From Lysobacteraceae bacterium (GTDB lineage: Bacteria; Pseudomonadota; Gammaproteobacteria; Xanthomonadales; Xanthomonadaceae), in assembly GCA_003505795.1 (NCBI GenBank), contig DNXT01000030.1, forward strand, positions 1-42,358: DNA of 42,358 nucleotides, read 5' to 3'. The notes under the pieces were generated by a model. The model had not been told where the DNA came from. It was given only the letters and a program-made list of their open reading frames with translations, and did no database searches. This document shows, in pieces, positions 15,856 through 24,480 of the stretch (its first letter is position 1; each line of letters begins with the position of its first letter). The translations under genes and the position numbers were made by a program.

Positions 15856-17304
15856 ATGACGCAGTCCCTTGTTCCCTCTGAATCCGCGCCCGTCGTGCGG
15901 GGGCCCGCCCTGTGCGTGGATCTGGACGGTACGCTGCTCAACTCCGACATTCTCTACGAATCCCTGCTCGCGCTGCTGGCACGCAATCCGCTCTATCTGT
16001 TCCTGCTCCCCTTCTGGCTGCTTCGGGGCAAGGCCGCCGTCAAGCGCGAGCTCGCCTCCCGGGTGACCCTGCCAGCCGAAACGCTGCCATACAACGAACA
16101 GGTGGTCGAGTTGCTGCGGACTACCTCGCAGCGTCCGCGCGTGCTTTGTACCGCATCCGATGCGCTGCTCGTCCAGCCGATTGCCGAACACCTGGGACTA
16201 TTCGAACAGGTCATCGCCAGCGACGGCCAACGCAACCTATCCGGTCGCAACAAGGCCCAGGCATTAGTCGCCGCGTTCGGAGAACGCAACTTCGACTACG
16301 CGGGCAACGGCACGGTGGATCTGGAGGTCTGGTCGCATGCCGCTGGCGGCTGGGTGGTAAACAACGGCTCGGCACTGGCACGCGCCGCTGGTCGCCGCAC
16401 GACGATACACGCGCACTGGCCAGCGCCGTCGCGAGGCCGCGCCTGGCTCAAGGCCCTGCGCCTGCACCAATGGTTGAAGAACCTGCTGGTGTTCGTGCCA
16501 TTGCTGGCCGCCCACCAGTTCATGGAGCCGGGGTCCATCGTCCAGTCGATCCTTGCCTTCCTCGCGTTCGGCTTGTGCGCCTCCGGCGTCTACGTGCTCA
16601 ACGACCTTCTGGATCTCACCCCAGACCGCCTGCACGTGCGCAAGCGCAACCGGCCGTTCGCCGCGGGCCGGCTGCCATTGCCACACGGCCTGATTGTGGC
16701 GCCAGTGTTGACACTCTCGGGCCTTCTGCTGTCGTTGTTGTGCAGTTTCACCTTCACCGGTGTACTCCTGGCGTACTACGTAATGACGCTGGCCTATTCG
16801 CTGAGGCTCAAGCGCATCGTGATGATCGACGTCGTGCTGTTGGCTAGCCTGTACACAGTCCGCATCGTGGGCGGCGCCGTGGCCATCGATGCCGAACCCT
16901 CCTTCTGGCTGCTCGCCTTCAGCATGTTCATCTTCCTCTCGCTGGCGCTGCTCAAGCGCTACACCGAACTGCATGCGATCCTGGCTAGCGGCAAGAACAA
17001 GGCCAGCGGACGCGGCTACGGGGTGGAGGACTTGCCACTGCTGCAGTCGCTGGGCGCGGCGGCAGGCTACATAGCCGTCATGGTGATGGCGCTGTACATC
17101 AATAGCCCCGAGAGCGTCGAGCTGTATCGCAATCCCAAACTGCTGTGGCTGATCTGCCCGGTGCTGCTGTATTGGATAAGCCGCGTATGGGTCGTCGCGC
17201 ATCGCGGCGATATGCACGACGACCCGATCGTGTTCGCAGCTACCGACCGCGCCAGCCAGATCGTCGTGCTGCTATGCGGCCTGTTTGCCCTGGCTGCCAT
17301 CTGA
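15856..17304 (+). CDS. HAD phosphatase-UbiA prenyltransferase fusion (polyprenyl-P phosphoribosyltransferase)
   Basis: This 482-residue fusion has a HAD domain at residues about 19-180 (nucleophile motif D22-L-D24-GT; late motif AGNGTVDLEVW with Asn152 in place of the first Asp). A UbiA-type membrane domain runs from about 195 to the end: LHQWLKN, the Mg-diphosphate motif N249-D250-LLD253-LTPD257, then KRNRPFAAG and about nine helices. The UbiA motifs resemble the decaprenyl-phosphate:PRPP phosphoribosyltransferase of mycobacteria (Rv3806c). The HAD half may remove the 5-phosphate from the product, a step done by a separate phosphatase in mycobacteria; this is inference. AGGA at 15847-15850 precedes ATG 15856. 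The stop overlaps the DprE1 start (TGATG). Confidence 0.82.
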   Translation: MTQSLVPSESAPVVRGPALCVDLDGTLLNSDILYESLLALLARNPLYLFLLPFWLLRGKAAVKRELASRVTLPAETLPYNEQVVELLRTTSQRPRVLCTASDALLVQPIAEHLGLFEQVIASDGQRNLSGRNKAQALVAAFGERNFDYAGNGTVDLEVWSHAAGGWVVNNGSALARAAGRRTTIHAHWPAPSRGRAWLKALRLHQWLKNLLVFVPLLAAHQFMEPGSIVQSILAFLAFGLCASGVYVLNDLLDLTPDRLHVRKRNRPFAAGRLPLPHGLIVAPVLTLSGLLLSLLCSFTFTGVLLAYYVMTLAYSLRLKRIVMIDVVLLASLYTVRIVGGAVAIDAEPSFWLLAFSMFIFLSLALLKRYTELHAILASGKNKASGRGYGVEDLPLLQSLGAAAGYIAVMVMALYINSPESVELYRNPKLLWLICPVLLYWISRVWVVAHRGDMHDDPIVFAATDRASQIVVLLCGLFALAAI

Positions 17305-18611
17305 TGCCTGGCGCCGGCCAGTCCTGGGGTCGCTACCCCCGTGTCGCCCAGGGATTGACATCCTTGTACGACCGCCAGCGGCCACTGCCGCACTTCGACG
17401 GCAGTGCGCTGCCGCACGGCAATGGGCGCAGCTACGGCGACAGCTGCCTGAATCCCGGCGGAATCCTGCTGCACGCGCGGGGACTGGATAGATTCATCGC
17501 CTTCGATCCTGCGACCGGCGTCCTGCATTGCGAGTCCGGCGTAACGCTGGCCGAAATCATCGATCTGGCACTGCCACAGGGCTGGTTCCTGCCGGTCACC
17601 CCGGGCACTCGCTTCGTGACCGTGGGCGGCGCGATCGCCAACGACGTGCACGGCAAGAACCATCACCGGACCGGCAGCTTTGGCCATCATGTGCGCGCAT
17701 TCGAGTTGCTCCGTAGCGACGGCAGTCGCCGCCAATGCCGGGCCATGGACGATCCACAGGGCTGGTTCGCCGCCACGGTGGGGGGCCTCGGCCTCACCGG
17801 CGTTGTCACCTGTGCCGAACTGCAGCTGCGGCGGGTACCGGGAGCTGCGATGGAAGCGGAAAGCATTCGCTTCGGCTCGCTGCCCGAATTCTTCGAATTG
17901 TCCGCGTCTTCGGCCGACAGCCACGAGTACAACGTGGCGTGGATCGACTGCCTGGCCAGCGGGCGGCATCGCGGACGCGGCCATTTCACCCGCGCCGACC
18001 ATGCGCCACAACGTGCGGAGGAGCGTCCACGCGCGCCCGGTCGCGGGCTGGCAATGCCGCTGACGCCACCATTTTCGCTGGTAAACCGCTTCACCCTGAG
18101 GCCATTCAATGCGCTGTATTACTGGCGCCAACCAGCCCGCCACAAGCGCTTTGCCACGCACCTGCTGCCGTTCTTCTATCCGCTGGACGGCATTCGAGAA
18201 TGGAATCGCATGTACGGTCCAGCAGGCTTCCTCCAATATCAATGCGTGCTGCCGCCGGGCGCCGCGTGCACCGGTGTGGCGGCGCTGCTCGACGAGATCT
18301 CACGCAGCGGCAGCGGCTCCTTCCTCGCCGTGCTGAAGGAATTCGGCAACCGCCCCTCGCCGGGCCTGCTGTCCTTTGCCCGCCCCGGCACCACCCTGGC
18401 CCTGGACTTCCCCAATACAGGTCCCGACGTATTCCGGCTGCTGGATCGGCTGGATCGTATCGTCGACGAAGCCGGCGGCGCCGTTTATCCGGCCAAGGAT
18501 GCCCGGATGTCTGCGACATCGTTCCAGCGCGCCTACCCGCGATGGCGTGAATTTGCGGACTTCATCGATCCTCGATTTTCTTCCGGCTTCTGGCGCCGGG
18601 TCACGGAGTAG
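17304..18611 (+). CDS. dprE1: DprE1-like FAD-dependent decaprenylphosphoryl-ribose 2'-oxidase
   Basis: This 435-residue VAO-type flavoenzyme would oxidise C2 of polyprenyl-P-ribose to the 2-keto form. It shares with mycobacterial DprE1 the PGTRFVTVGGAIANDVHGKN segment, followed by a HH.tGSFG.HV pattern. The C-terminal AKDAR motif holds K398, the counterpart of catalytic Lys418. The position of Mycobacterium tuberculosis Cys387, the target of benzothiazinones, is Ala366 here (context TLALDFP). The start ATG 17304 overlaps the previous stop (TGATG). It is two bases from dprE2. The family call is strong; the substrate in this organism is inferred from the operon. Confidence 0.87.
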   Translation: MPGAGQSWGRYPRVAQGLTSLYDRQRPLPHFDGSALPHGNGRSYGDSCLNPGGILLHARGLDRFIAFDPATGVLHCESGVTLAEIIDLALPQGWFLPVTPGTRFVTVGGAIANDVHGKNHHRTGSFGHHVRAFELLRSDGSRRQCRAMDDPQGWFAATVGGLGLTGVVTCAELQLRRVPGAAMEAESIRFGSLPEFFELSASSADSHEYNVAWIDCLASGRHRGRGHFTRADHAPQRAEERPRAPGRGLAMPLTPPFSLVNRFTLRPFNALYYWRQPARHKRFATHLLPFFYPLDGIREWNRMYGPAGFLQYQCVLPPGAACTGVAALLDEISRSGSGSFLAVLKEFGNRPSPGLLSFARPGTTLALDFPNTGPDVFRLLDRLDRIVDEAGGAVYPAKDARMSATSFQRAYPRWREFADFIDPRFSSGFWRRVTE

Positions 18612-18613
18612 AC

Positions 18614-19345
18614 ATGCAACGCGTCATCATCATCGGAGCAACTTCCGCCATCGCCGAGGCTACGGCGCGCCGACTGGCGGCACGTGGTGCTGCGATCCAC
18701 TTGCTGGGACGGCAGCCCGGTCGGCTGGAAGCGATCGGCGCAGACCTTCGCACCCGGGGCGCGACCACTAGCCATGCCGTGCTCGATGTCAACGACATCG
18801 CCAGCCACTCGCAAGTCCTGGACGCAGCCTGGGCCGCCTTGGGTGGAAGCGTGGACATTGTGCTGATCGCGCACGGCACGCTACCGGACCAACAGGCCTG
18901 CGACGCCTCGGTCGAACTGTGCCTGCGCGAATTTTCCACTAATGGGACTTCCACCATCGGACTGTGCGTCGCCCTGGCGCAACGCCTGCAGCCGGGAGCG
19001 ACCCTGGCGGTCATTTCCTCGGTGGCCGGGGATCGCGGCCGTGCCAGCAATTACCTGTACGGTAGCGCCAAAGCAGCCGTAAGCGCTTTCCTCAGTGGCC
19101 TGGGCCAGCGGCTTCGGCCCAGCGGGATCAACGTACTGACCCTCAAGCCGGGCTTCGTGGATACCCCCATGACGGCTGCCTTCAAAAAGGGCGCGCTGTG
19201 GGCGACACCCGACAAGGTCGCGGCGGGCATTGTCCGAGCGATAGAACGCCGCCGCTCGGTCACCTACCTGCCAGGGTTCTGGTGGGCCATCATGTGGGTC
19301 ATCAAGTCCATTCCCGAGCGCATCTTCCGCAGGATTAAGCTTTGA
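18614..19345 (+). CDS. dprE2: DprE2-like short-chain dehydrogenase
   Basis: This 243-residue classical SDR has an N-terminal NAD(P) loop GATSAIAEATAR, a SSVAGDRGR catalytic Ser region, and Y149-GSA-K153. Together with DprE1 it would reduce the 2-keto intermediate to polyprenyl-P-arabinose. The KPGFVDTPMT segment and hydrophobic C-terminal tail (YLPGFWWAIMWVIKSIP) are like those of DprE2 proteins, which associate with the membrane. Two bases separate it from dprE1 and one base from the next gene. Without the operon it could only be called an SDR. Confidence 0.82.
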   Translation: MQRVIIIGATSAIAEATARRLAARGAAIHLLGRQPGRLEAIGADLRTRGATTSHAVLDVNDIASHSQVLDAAWAALGGSVDIVLIAHGTLPDQQACDASVELCLREFSTNGTSTIGLCVALAQRLQPGATLAVISSVAGDRGRASNYLYGSAKAAVSAFLSGLGQRLRPSGINVLTLKPGFVDTPMTAAFKKGALWATPDKVAAGIVRAIERRRSVTYLPGFWWAIMWVIKSIPERIFRRIKL

Positions 19346-19346
19346 C

Positions 19347-20291
19347 ATGACCGCCAAACACGCCAAGATTGTCATCACCGGCGCCGCCGGCCTGGTCGGG
19401 CAGAACCTGATCGTCGAGCTGAAGCAACAGGGCTACACGCAGCTGGTCGCAATCGACAAACATCCGCACAACCTCCACACCCTTGGCGAACTCCACCCCG
19501 ACGTACGCACCGTGCTGGCCGATCTGGCCGAACCCGGCGCATGGGAAGCCGAATTTGCCGGCGCCGCATGCGTAGCGCAACTGCATGCGCAGATCACCGG
19601 CAAGACTACGGATCTGTTCACCCGCAACAACATCGACGCGACCAAGCGAGTGCTGGACGCGGCCACGCGCCACGACGTGCCGTGGCTGGTGCATATCTCA
19701 TCCTCGGTGGTGAACTCAGTCGCCGACGACGACTACACCAACACCAAGAGGGCGCAGGAAAAGCTGGTCGTCGAGTCCGGCATCCGTCATTGCGTGCTGC
19801 GACCGACGTTGATGTTCGGCTGGTTCGACCCCAAGCATCTGGGCTGGCTGTCGCGATTCATGGCAAAGACGCCAGTGTTCCCGATTCCCGGCGACGGCAG
19901 GTTCATGCGTCAGCCGTTGTATGAACGGGACTTCTGTCGCTGCATCGCGGTATGCATCGAACGCGAACCGGAAGGCGCTGTCTACGACATCGTCGGCGAC
20001 ACCCGCATCGACTATGTGGACATCATCAGGACCATCAAAAGGGTCAAGAAGCTGAATACCTTGATCGTGCACATCCCGATCGGTTTCTTCGCCTTCTTGC
20101 TGCGGACATACGCACTATTCAGCGCCAAGCCCCCATTCACCGCTGACCAGCTCAAGGCCTTGAGCGCAGGCGACGACTTCAAGGGCGTGGACACCGAAAT
20201 GGTCTTCGGCGTCCGCCAAACACCATTCGAGGACGCGATTCGCGAAAGCTATACCGATCCCCGCTACGGCTCCATCGTATTGCAGCGCTGA
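19347..20291 (+). CDS. NAD-dependent epimerase/dehydratase family protein (extended SDR)
   Basis: This 314-residue extended SDR has the NAD loop TGAAGLVGQN, an HISSSVVN segment (Ser) and Y130-TNT-K134. The Tyr-Lys pair is intact, so it is probably active. The C-terminal half has a hydrophobic stretch (IPIGFFAFLLRTYALF) that is unusual for soluble sugar-nucleotide epimerases and hints at a membrane-associated lipid-linked or polyprenyl substrate. It sits one base after dprE2. Its substrate is unknown; modification of the lipid-linked pentose or supply of an acceptor sugar are both possible. Confidence 0.7.
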   Translation: MTAKHAKIVITGAAGLVGQNLIVELKQQGYTQLVAIDKHPHNLHTLGELHPDVRTVLADLAEPGAWEAEFAGAACVAQLHAQITGKTTDLFTRNNIDATKRVLDAATRHDVPWLVHISSSVVNSVADDDYTNTKRAQEKLVVESGIRHCVLRPTLMFGWFDPKHLGWLSRFMAKTPVFPIPGDGRFMRQPLYERDFCRCIAVCIEREPEGAVYDIVGDTRIDYVDIIRTIKRVKKLNTLIVHIPIGFFAFLLRTYALFSAKPPFTADQLKALSAGDDFKGVDTEMVFGVRQTPFEDAIRESYTDPRYGSIVLQR

Positions 20292-20376
20292 GCGAACGTC
20301 ATGCCGAAAGGAAAGGCACACTTGATTCCGAACAACCCACGGGACGCATGCCGCGATTTCCCGGGAAGGCTTGCGG

Positions 20377-20487
20377 ATGAAGAATTCGCTCGTGACGAAT
20401 CCCGTGACACCAGGCATCGCCGCGCTAGTTGGGCTGCCGATGCCACCAACATGCCGAAGTTGTCGGCCAGCCGCCGCACGCCCATGA
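20377..20487 (+). CDS. Possible 36-residue leader ORF before the large membrane protein
   Basis: The ATG at 20377 has a good ribosome-binding sequence (GGAAGG, seven bases upstream). The frame is open for 36 codons and its TGA stop overlaps the ATG at 20484 in an ATGA arrangement. It fills most of the otherwise empty 192-bp gap in a tight operon. The product (MKNSLVTNPVTPG... to ...AAARP) matches nothing I recognise. It may be translated mainly to couple ribosomes to the next gene, or it may be chance. Confidence 0.3.
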   Translation: MKNSLVTNPVTPGIAALVGLPMPPTCRSCRPAAARP

Positions 20488-22688
20488 CTCCGGCATCCAA
20501 CAACGCGCCAGTCGCCACCGTGCTGCGGCACCTGTTGGCTATTGCCCTCCTGGCCTGCTCTTGGCCACTCTTCGCCCTGCCGCACGTGGCAGGAGGTTGT
20601 GCACCTTCGCATTCTGCTTCACTGCATGCGCAACGCCATCTGGAGCATGCCAGCATCACCTATTGCGAGAATGGCGATGCGGCGCAGATGACCCTGACAC
20701 TGGCGCTGCCTGCCGACCAGATCGGGAAAGCCCAGATCTACACCGCCGGCTACATCGATGGGAAACAAGTCCGTTTGCAGATGCGACAGCAGGAACGCGT
20801 CGTCGAGCTGCGGCCAGATCGGACGGGCGAGTACTGGGAACCGCTGAGACTGGCATTGCCGAGCGGCTGGAGCGATGATCCGGTGACCCTCGCCCTCAGC
20901 GATGAATCCACGTCGACCTTCGGCTGGGGCGGACTAGGCATCGGCGGACATCGCTACCTGCAGGGCGAGGCTTCCAGTTACATCATCGTCGGCATACGGA
21001 TGATCGCCATCAGCCTGATGCTGTTGCTTCCCGGGCTGGCACTTCGCGGGATGGGGCGCGAACTCGCTTTGCCTTACCTGCCATTGCCGGGCATTTTACT
21101 GCTCGCCGCATTTGGCACCGCATTCTGGCTCCTGCCCGATTCATTGAACGAAACCTTGCGTACGCTGCTTGTCGCGCTGTACGCAATTCTTCTGATCTTC
21201 TGCATCGCCTCGGGGAAAGTGCGGCAAACATTCAAGGCACCAGCACCGAACACGCGACTAGCACTGCTGGTAATCGCGCTTTCTTTTTTACAGACACTGG
21301 CGATCGGACTCAATCCTCTGCCGGTCGCCCAGGAATTCGCGAAGGGAACCTCAATACCTTCGCGCATGGTTGCATCGCCGCCTGACCACCTGATTCCGTT
21401 CTACACCGCTACCTACATGTGGCATCGGCATGATGGCATAGAAGCCAACCAAGCCTATTTCGGCGAATGGTCGATTGGTTCACGAGGACCGCTGGTACCA
21501 CTAGGACTGAACAGCCTCATGCATGTGCTGCATTCGCGACCAGCCGATCCGCCCGAGCTCTCTTCGGCGACATGGCCGGTGTGGCGGTCTGGAGCCGACC
21601 TGGCGCGAAGCTATGGCTGGATGCTCAACACTCTGCCCATTCTTGGGATATTGGCTCTGCTCCAGGCCATGGGCGCGAGCCCACGAATACAGCGGCATGG
21701 CATCATATGGCTCGCATTGACGCCTTTGATGTTGATCAATGCATCTTTTCTCTGGCCAAAGTTGCTGGCGGCATACTTCCTCCTGCTTTCCATTGCGCAA
21801 TTGAGGAAACGCAGACTGGTAGCCGCTGGAGTGCTCACGGCCTTGGCCTGGCTCAGCCATCCCGTAGGAGCGTTGATGATCCCAGGCATCGGGCTGTACG
21901 TGCTCGTACGGCCCAGCAAGGAGTCACATCCACTAAGTGGCCGCATCCTCGACAGTGCGTTGTATGCGGCGGCGATTCTAGTCACCATGTTGCCTTGGCT
22001 GCTGTTCAAGCTGCACCTCGGCTACCACGACCAGTTCATCGAGTACGTTTTGGGCGACGGTCGCGGCACGGCGCCCGCCATCAGCCTATATAGCTGGCTA
22101 GCGGCGCGCCTGAGCAACCTGTGGCTGACATTGGTTCCAGCAGCGTTCTTCTACTCGCCCCACATGCACCAGTGGCTTGAAGGACCTGTCAGCGAGGGAC
22201 TACGCTGGAACATCCAATACGCGAAGACGCTTCCCGGCCACGTCGGGATGGTGGCGAGCATCTGGCTGTATCTGGCTTTGTTGCGCCCCCAGCTCGAGGC
22301 TTCGCTTTCCCGGATGCGATCAGGCCTGTTACTCGGAAGCCTAACGGCGATGCTGATCTATTGGGGCTACAGCAACGATGGATTGGGTCGCAATTGCCTG
22401 GAGGCCCTGACGCCATTACTGATCGCCTTCACGTGCCTTGCCTTTCCCATCAAGGGCGCATGGTTTTCCCTCCTCATGACCATTACGGCCTGCGAAGTGG
22501 CGTGGATCGGAGTGTCGGGATTCATTCTCGAACCTGGTTTTGCTGACGCTGAAATAAAGTCCGACTCCGGACTTTTCCTGGCGACAACAATACTTATCCC
22601 CACGGCGTTGGCAATTCTCGCCTGGAAAGTTGCTCCAGCCGAAGGCGATAAAGACGGCCCCCTCCTTCAGCGCACCGTGACTTCTTAG
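20484..22688 (+). CDS. Large polytopic membrane protein, candidate GT-C glycosyltransferase
   Basis: I do not recognise a named family. From ATG 20484 the product is 734 residues. There is a signal-anchor helix at about residues 10-33, a polar extracytoplasmic region of about 130 residues (one Cys near each end: GGCAPS, TYCENG), then roughly 12 hydrophobic helices to the C-terminus. Between helices lie DHLIPFYTATYMWHRHDG and GEWSIGSRGPLVPLG, acidic/aromatic loops of the type seen in GT-C enzymes that use polyprenyl-phosphate sugars. Start 20484 was preferred because the signal helix then lies at the N-terminus and the ATG overlaps a small upstream ORF. In-frame ATGs at 20301 and 20451 lack ribosome-binding sites. 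A transferase using lipid-linked arabinose is an inference from the operon. Confidence 0.6.
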   Translation: MTPASNNAPVATVLRHLLAIALLACSWPLFALPHVAGGCAPSHSASLHAQRHLEHASITYCENGDAAQMTLTLALPADQIGKAQIYTAGYIDGKQVRLQMRQQERVVELRPDRTGEYWEPLRLALPSGWSDDPVTLALSDESTSTFGWGGLGIGGHRYLQGEASSYIIVGIRMIAISLMLLLPGLALRGMGRELALPYLPLPGILLLAAFGTAFWLLPDSLNETLRTLLVALYAILLIFCIASGKVRQTFKAPAPNTRLALLVIALSFLQTLAIGLNPLPVAQEFAKGTSIPSRMVASPPDHLIPFYTATYMWHRHDGIEANQAYFGEWSIGSRGPLVPLGLNSLMHVLHSRPADPPELSSATWPVWRSGADLARSYGWMLNTLPILGILALLQAMGASPRIQRHGIIWLALTPLMLINASFLWPKLLAAYFLLLSIAQLRKRRLVAAGVLTALAWLSHPVGALMIPGIGLYVLVRPSKESHPLSGRILDSALYAAAILVTMLPWLLFKLHLGYHDQFIEYVLGDGRGTAPAISLYSWLAARLSNLWLTLVPAAFFYSPHMHQWLEGPVSEGLRWNIQYAKTLPGHVGMVASIWLYLALLRPQLEASLSRMRSGLLLGSLTAMLIYWGYSNDGLGRNCLEALTPLLIAFTCLAFPIKGAWFSLLMTITACEVAWIGVSGFILEPGFADAEIKSDSGLFLATTILIPTALAILAWKVAPAEGDKDGPLLQRTVTS

Positions 22689-22783
22689 GCAGGGAATGAT
22701 TCCGCCAAGGCTGTTCAGCCACCAATGCCATGATTTCAGGGCAACCATCGATCAAAACTTGGTCATTAAAAAGCGAGATGTAC

Positions 22784-24079
22784 ATGAAGAAGGTAGCGGT
22801 AATCGGTAGCGGCCCCATGGGTCTAATGGCGGCCGTCGATCTGTTGAATCAAGGCCACCAGGTGGACATATATGAGCGCGACGACCGCATCGGCGGCATG
22901 TCGGCCGCCTTCGACTTTGAGGGAGTGCAGATCGAGCGCTACTATCACTTCATCTGCAAGACCGACTTCCCTCTCTTCGACCTCCTGCAACGTTACGGCC
23001 TGTCGGATCGGCTTCACTGGACCGATACCAAGATGGGCTATTTCTACAACGGCAGGCTCTATAAGTGGGGAACTCCGTTCGCACTGCTTGGATTTCCTCA
23101 CCTCGGACCGATCAGCAAGCTGCGTTATGCACTACACGTGATGTACACCAAGGGCATCAAGGACTGGACCGCCCTGGACAAGAAGGAAGCGGGCACCTGG
23201 ATCCGCAAGTGGATCGGTACCAAGGCCTATGACGTAATGTGGAAGGATGCCTTCCGCCTCAAGTTCTTCGAATACAAGGACAACCTTTCGGCTAGCTGGA
23301 TCGGGACGCGCATCAAGCGCATTGCGCTTTCGCGGCGCGACCTGATGCATGAGAGCCTGGGTTACCTGGCCGGCGGCTCGGCCACGCTGCTGGACGCGAT
23401 GACCGCCGATATCCGGGCGCGCGGCGGCAGAATCCTGTTGTCCGCGCCGGTCGACGAGGTCGTTAGCGAATCCGGAAGGATCACTGGCATCCGCATCAAC
23501 GGTGATTTCAAGGCGTACGACGCAATCGTGTCGACGGCGCCTATCCAGTATGTGCCTGCAATGGTACCAGGCCTACCAAGCGGATTCCGCGACAACATCC
23601 GCGCGATCGAGAACATTCCTGTCGCCTGCGTCATCCTGAAGCTGCGACGACCGATCTCGGAGAACTTCTGGATGAACATCAGCAGCCCCGGCATCGATAT
23701 TCCCGGTGTAATCGAGTACAGCAACCTCAATCCGGGCAACAGATCTGGCGAGCATATTCTGTACGCACCTTTCTACATGCCCAAAACCCACCCGAAGTGG
23801 TCCACTTCCAACGCGGACCTCATCGAGGAAGTGATCGGCTACCTGCCGCAACTCAATCCGTCCTTCCGGCACGACTGGGTCTTGGCGAGCCACTGCCACC
23901 GCTATGAGTTCGCCCAGACGATTTGCCCGCCGGGCTTCCAGGATATGCTGCCGCCCATGCGTACGCCGCTGGAAGGATTTTTCATGGCCGACACGGCGTA
24001 CTACTACCCGGAAGATCGCTCCATCTCCGAGAGCCTGCAAGTCGGGCGCAGGCTGGCAGCCGAGGTTGGCGCAGGATGA
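22784..24079 (+). CDS. FAD/NAD(P)-dependent oxidoreductase (amine oxidase/UGM-like fold)
   Basis: This 431-residue flavoprotein has the dinucleotide motif G8-SGPMG13, the second segment ERDDRIGGMSAAF, and a C-terminal FMADTAYYYPEDRSISES region where FAD is bound in the protoporphyrinogen oxidase/amine oxidase superfamily. The HFICKTD and WIGTRIKR segments are typical of a subgroup found beside gtrA in polysaccharide clusters. The reaction is unknown. A sugar-ring or lipid-linked-sugar redox step would fit the place, but UDP-galactopyranose mutase activity is not indicated. ATG 22784 starts the MKKVAVIG family N-terminus; ATG 22778 is an alternative. The stop overlaps the gtrA start (ATGA). 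Confidence 0.75.
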   Translation: MKKVAVIGSGPMGLMAAVDLLNQGHQVDIYERDDRIGGMSAAFDFEGVQIERYYHFICKTDFPLFDLLQRYGLSDRLHWTDTKMGYFYNGRLYKWGTPFALLGFPHLGPISKLRYALHVMYTKGIKDWTALDKKEAGTWIRKWIGTKAYDVMWKDAFRLKFFEYKDNLSASWIGTRIKRIALSRRDLMHESLGYLAGGSATLLDAMTADIRARGGRILLSAPVDEVVSESGRITGIRINGDFKAYDAIVSTAPIQYVPAMVPGLPSGFRDNIRAIENIPVACVILKLRRPISENFWMNISSPGIDIPGVIEYSNLNPGNRSGEHILYAPFYMPKTHPKWSTSNADLIEEVIGYLPQLNPSFRHDWVLASHCHRYEFAQTICPPGFQDMLPPMRTPLEGFFMADTAYYYPEDRSISESLQVGRRLAAEVGAG

Positions 24080-24480
24080 TAAGCAGGCGCTTCGCGCTCT
24101 TCGTCCTGGCCGGTGGACTTGCTGCCGGCGTGAACTTCGGTTCGCGCATCCTGCTCAGCCGGGTGATGCCATACGTACCGGCTATCGCGGCGGCTTATTG
24201 CCTGGGAATGCTGACGGCCTTCGTGCTCAACCGACTCTTCGTCTTCAGGACCACCAGCAACGCGCTCCCGAGCCAAGTAGGCTGGTTCATGCTGGTCAAC
24301 GCCGCCGCGCTTGCCCAAACCGTTCTGATCAGCCTCCTTCTGGCCCGCTGGTTGTTTCCGGCGATCGACTTCGATTTCCATCCCGAAACCATGGCGCACG
24401 CGTTGGGTGTTGCAGTTCCGGTGATCACCAGCTACCTAGGACACAAGAAATTCACCTTTCGGAACCACCAGCATGATTGA
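24076..24480 (+). CDS. gtrA: GtrA-family membrane protein, candidate polyprenyl-P-sugar flippase
   Basis: This 134-residue protein has four hydrophobic helices, including FVLAGGLAAGVNFGSR at the start and YLGHKKFTF at the end, both typical of GtrA. GtrA proteins are thought to flip polyprenyl-phosphate sugars across the inner membrane. In mycobacteria a GtrA-family protein (Rv3789) is encoded next to dprE1/dprE2, the same association as here. There is no gtrB gene (polyprenyl-P glycosyltransferase) in the operon. It overlaps both neighbours (4 bp before, 8 bp after). Confidence 0.88.
   Translation: MISRRFALFVLAGGLAAGVNFGSRILLSRVMPYVPAIAAAYCLGMLTAFVLNRLFVFRTTSNALPSQVGWFMLVNAAALAQTVLISLLLARWLFPAIDFDFHPETMAHALGVAVPVITSYLGHKKFTFRNHQHD

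Noticed and set aside
20301..20483. N-terminal extension of the large membrane protein to ATG 20301 or 20451
   Set aside because: The added residues look non-coding and no ribosome-binding site is present. ATG 20484 overlaps a small ORF and places the signal helix at the N-terminus.
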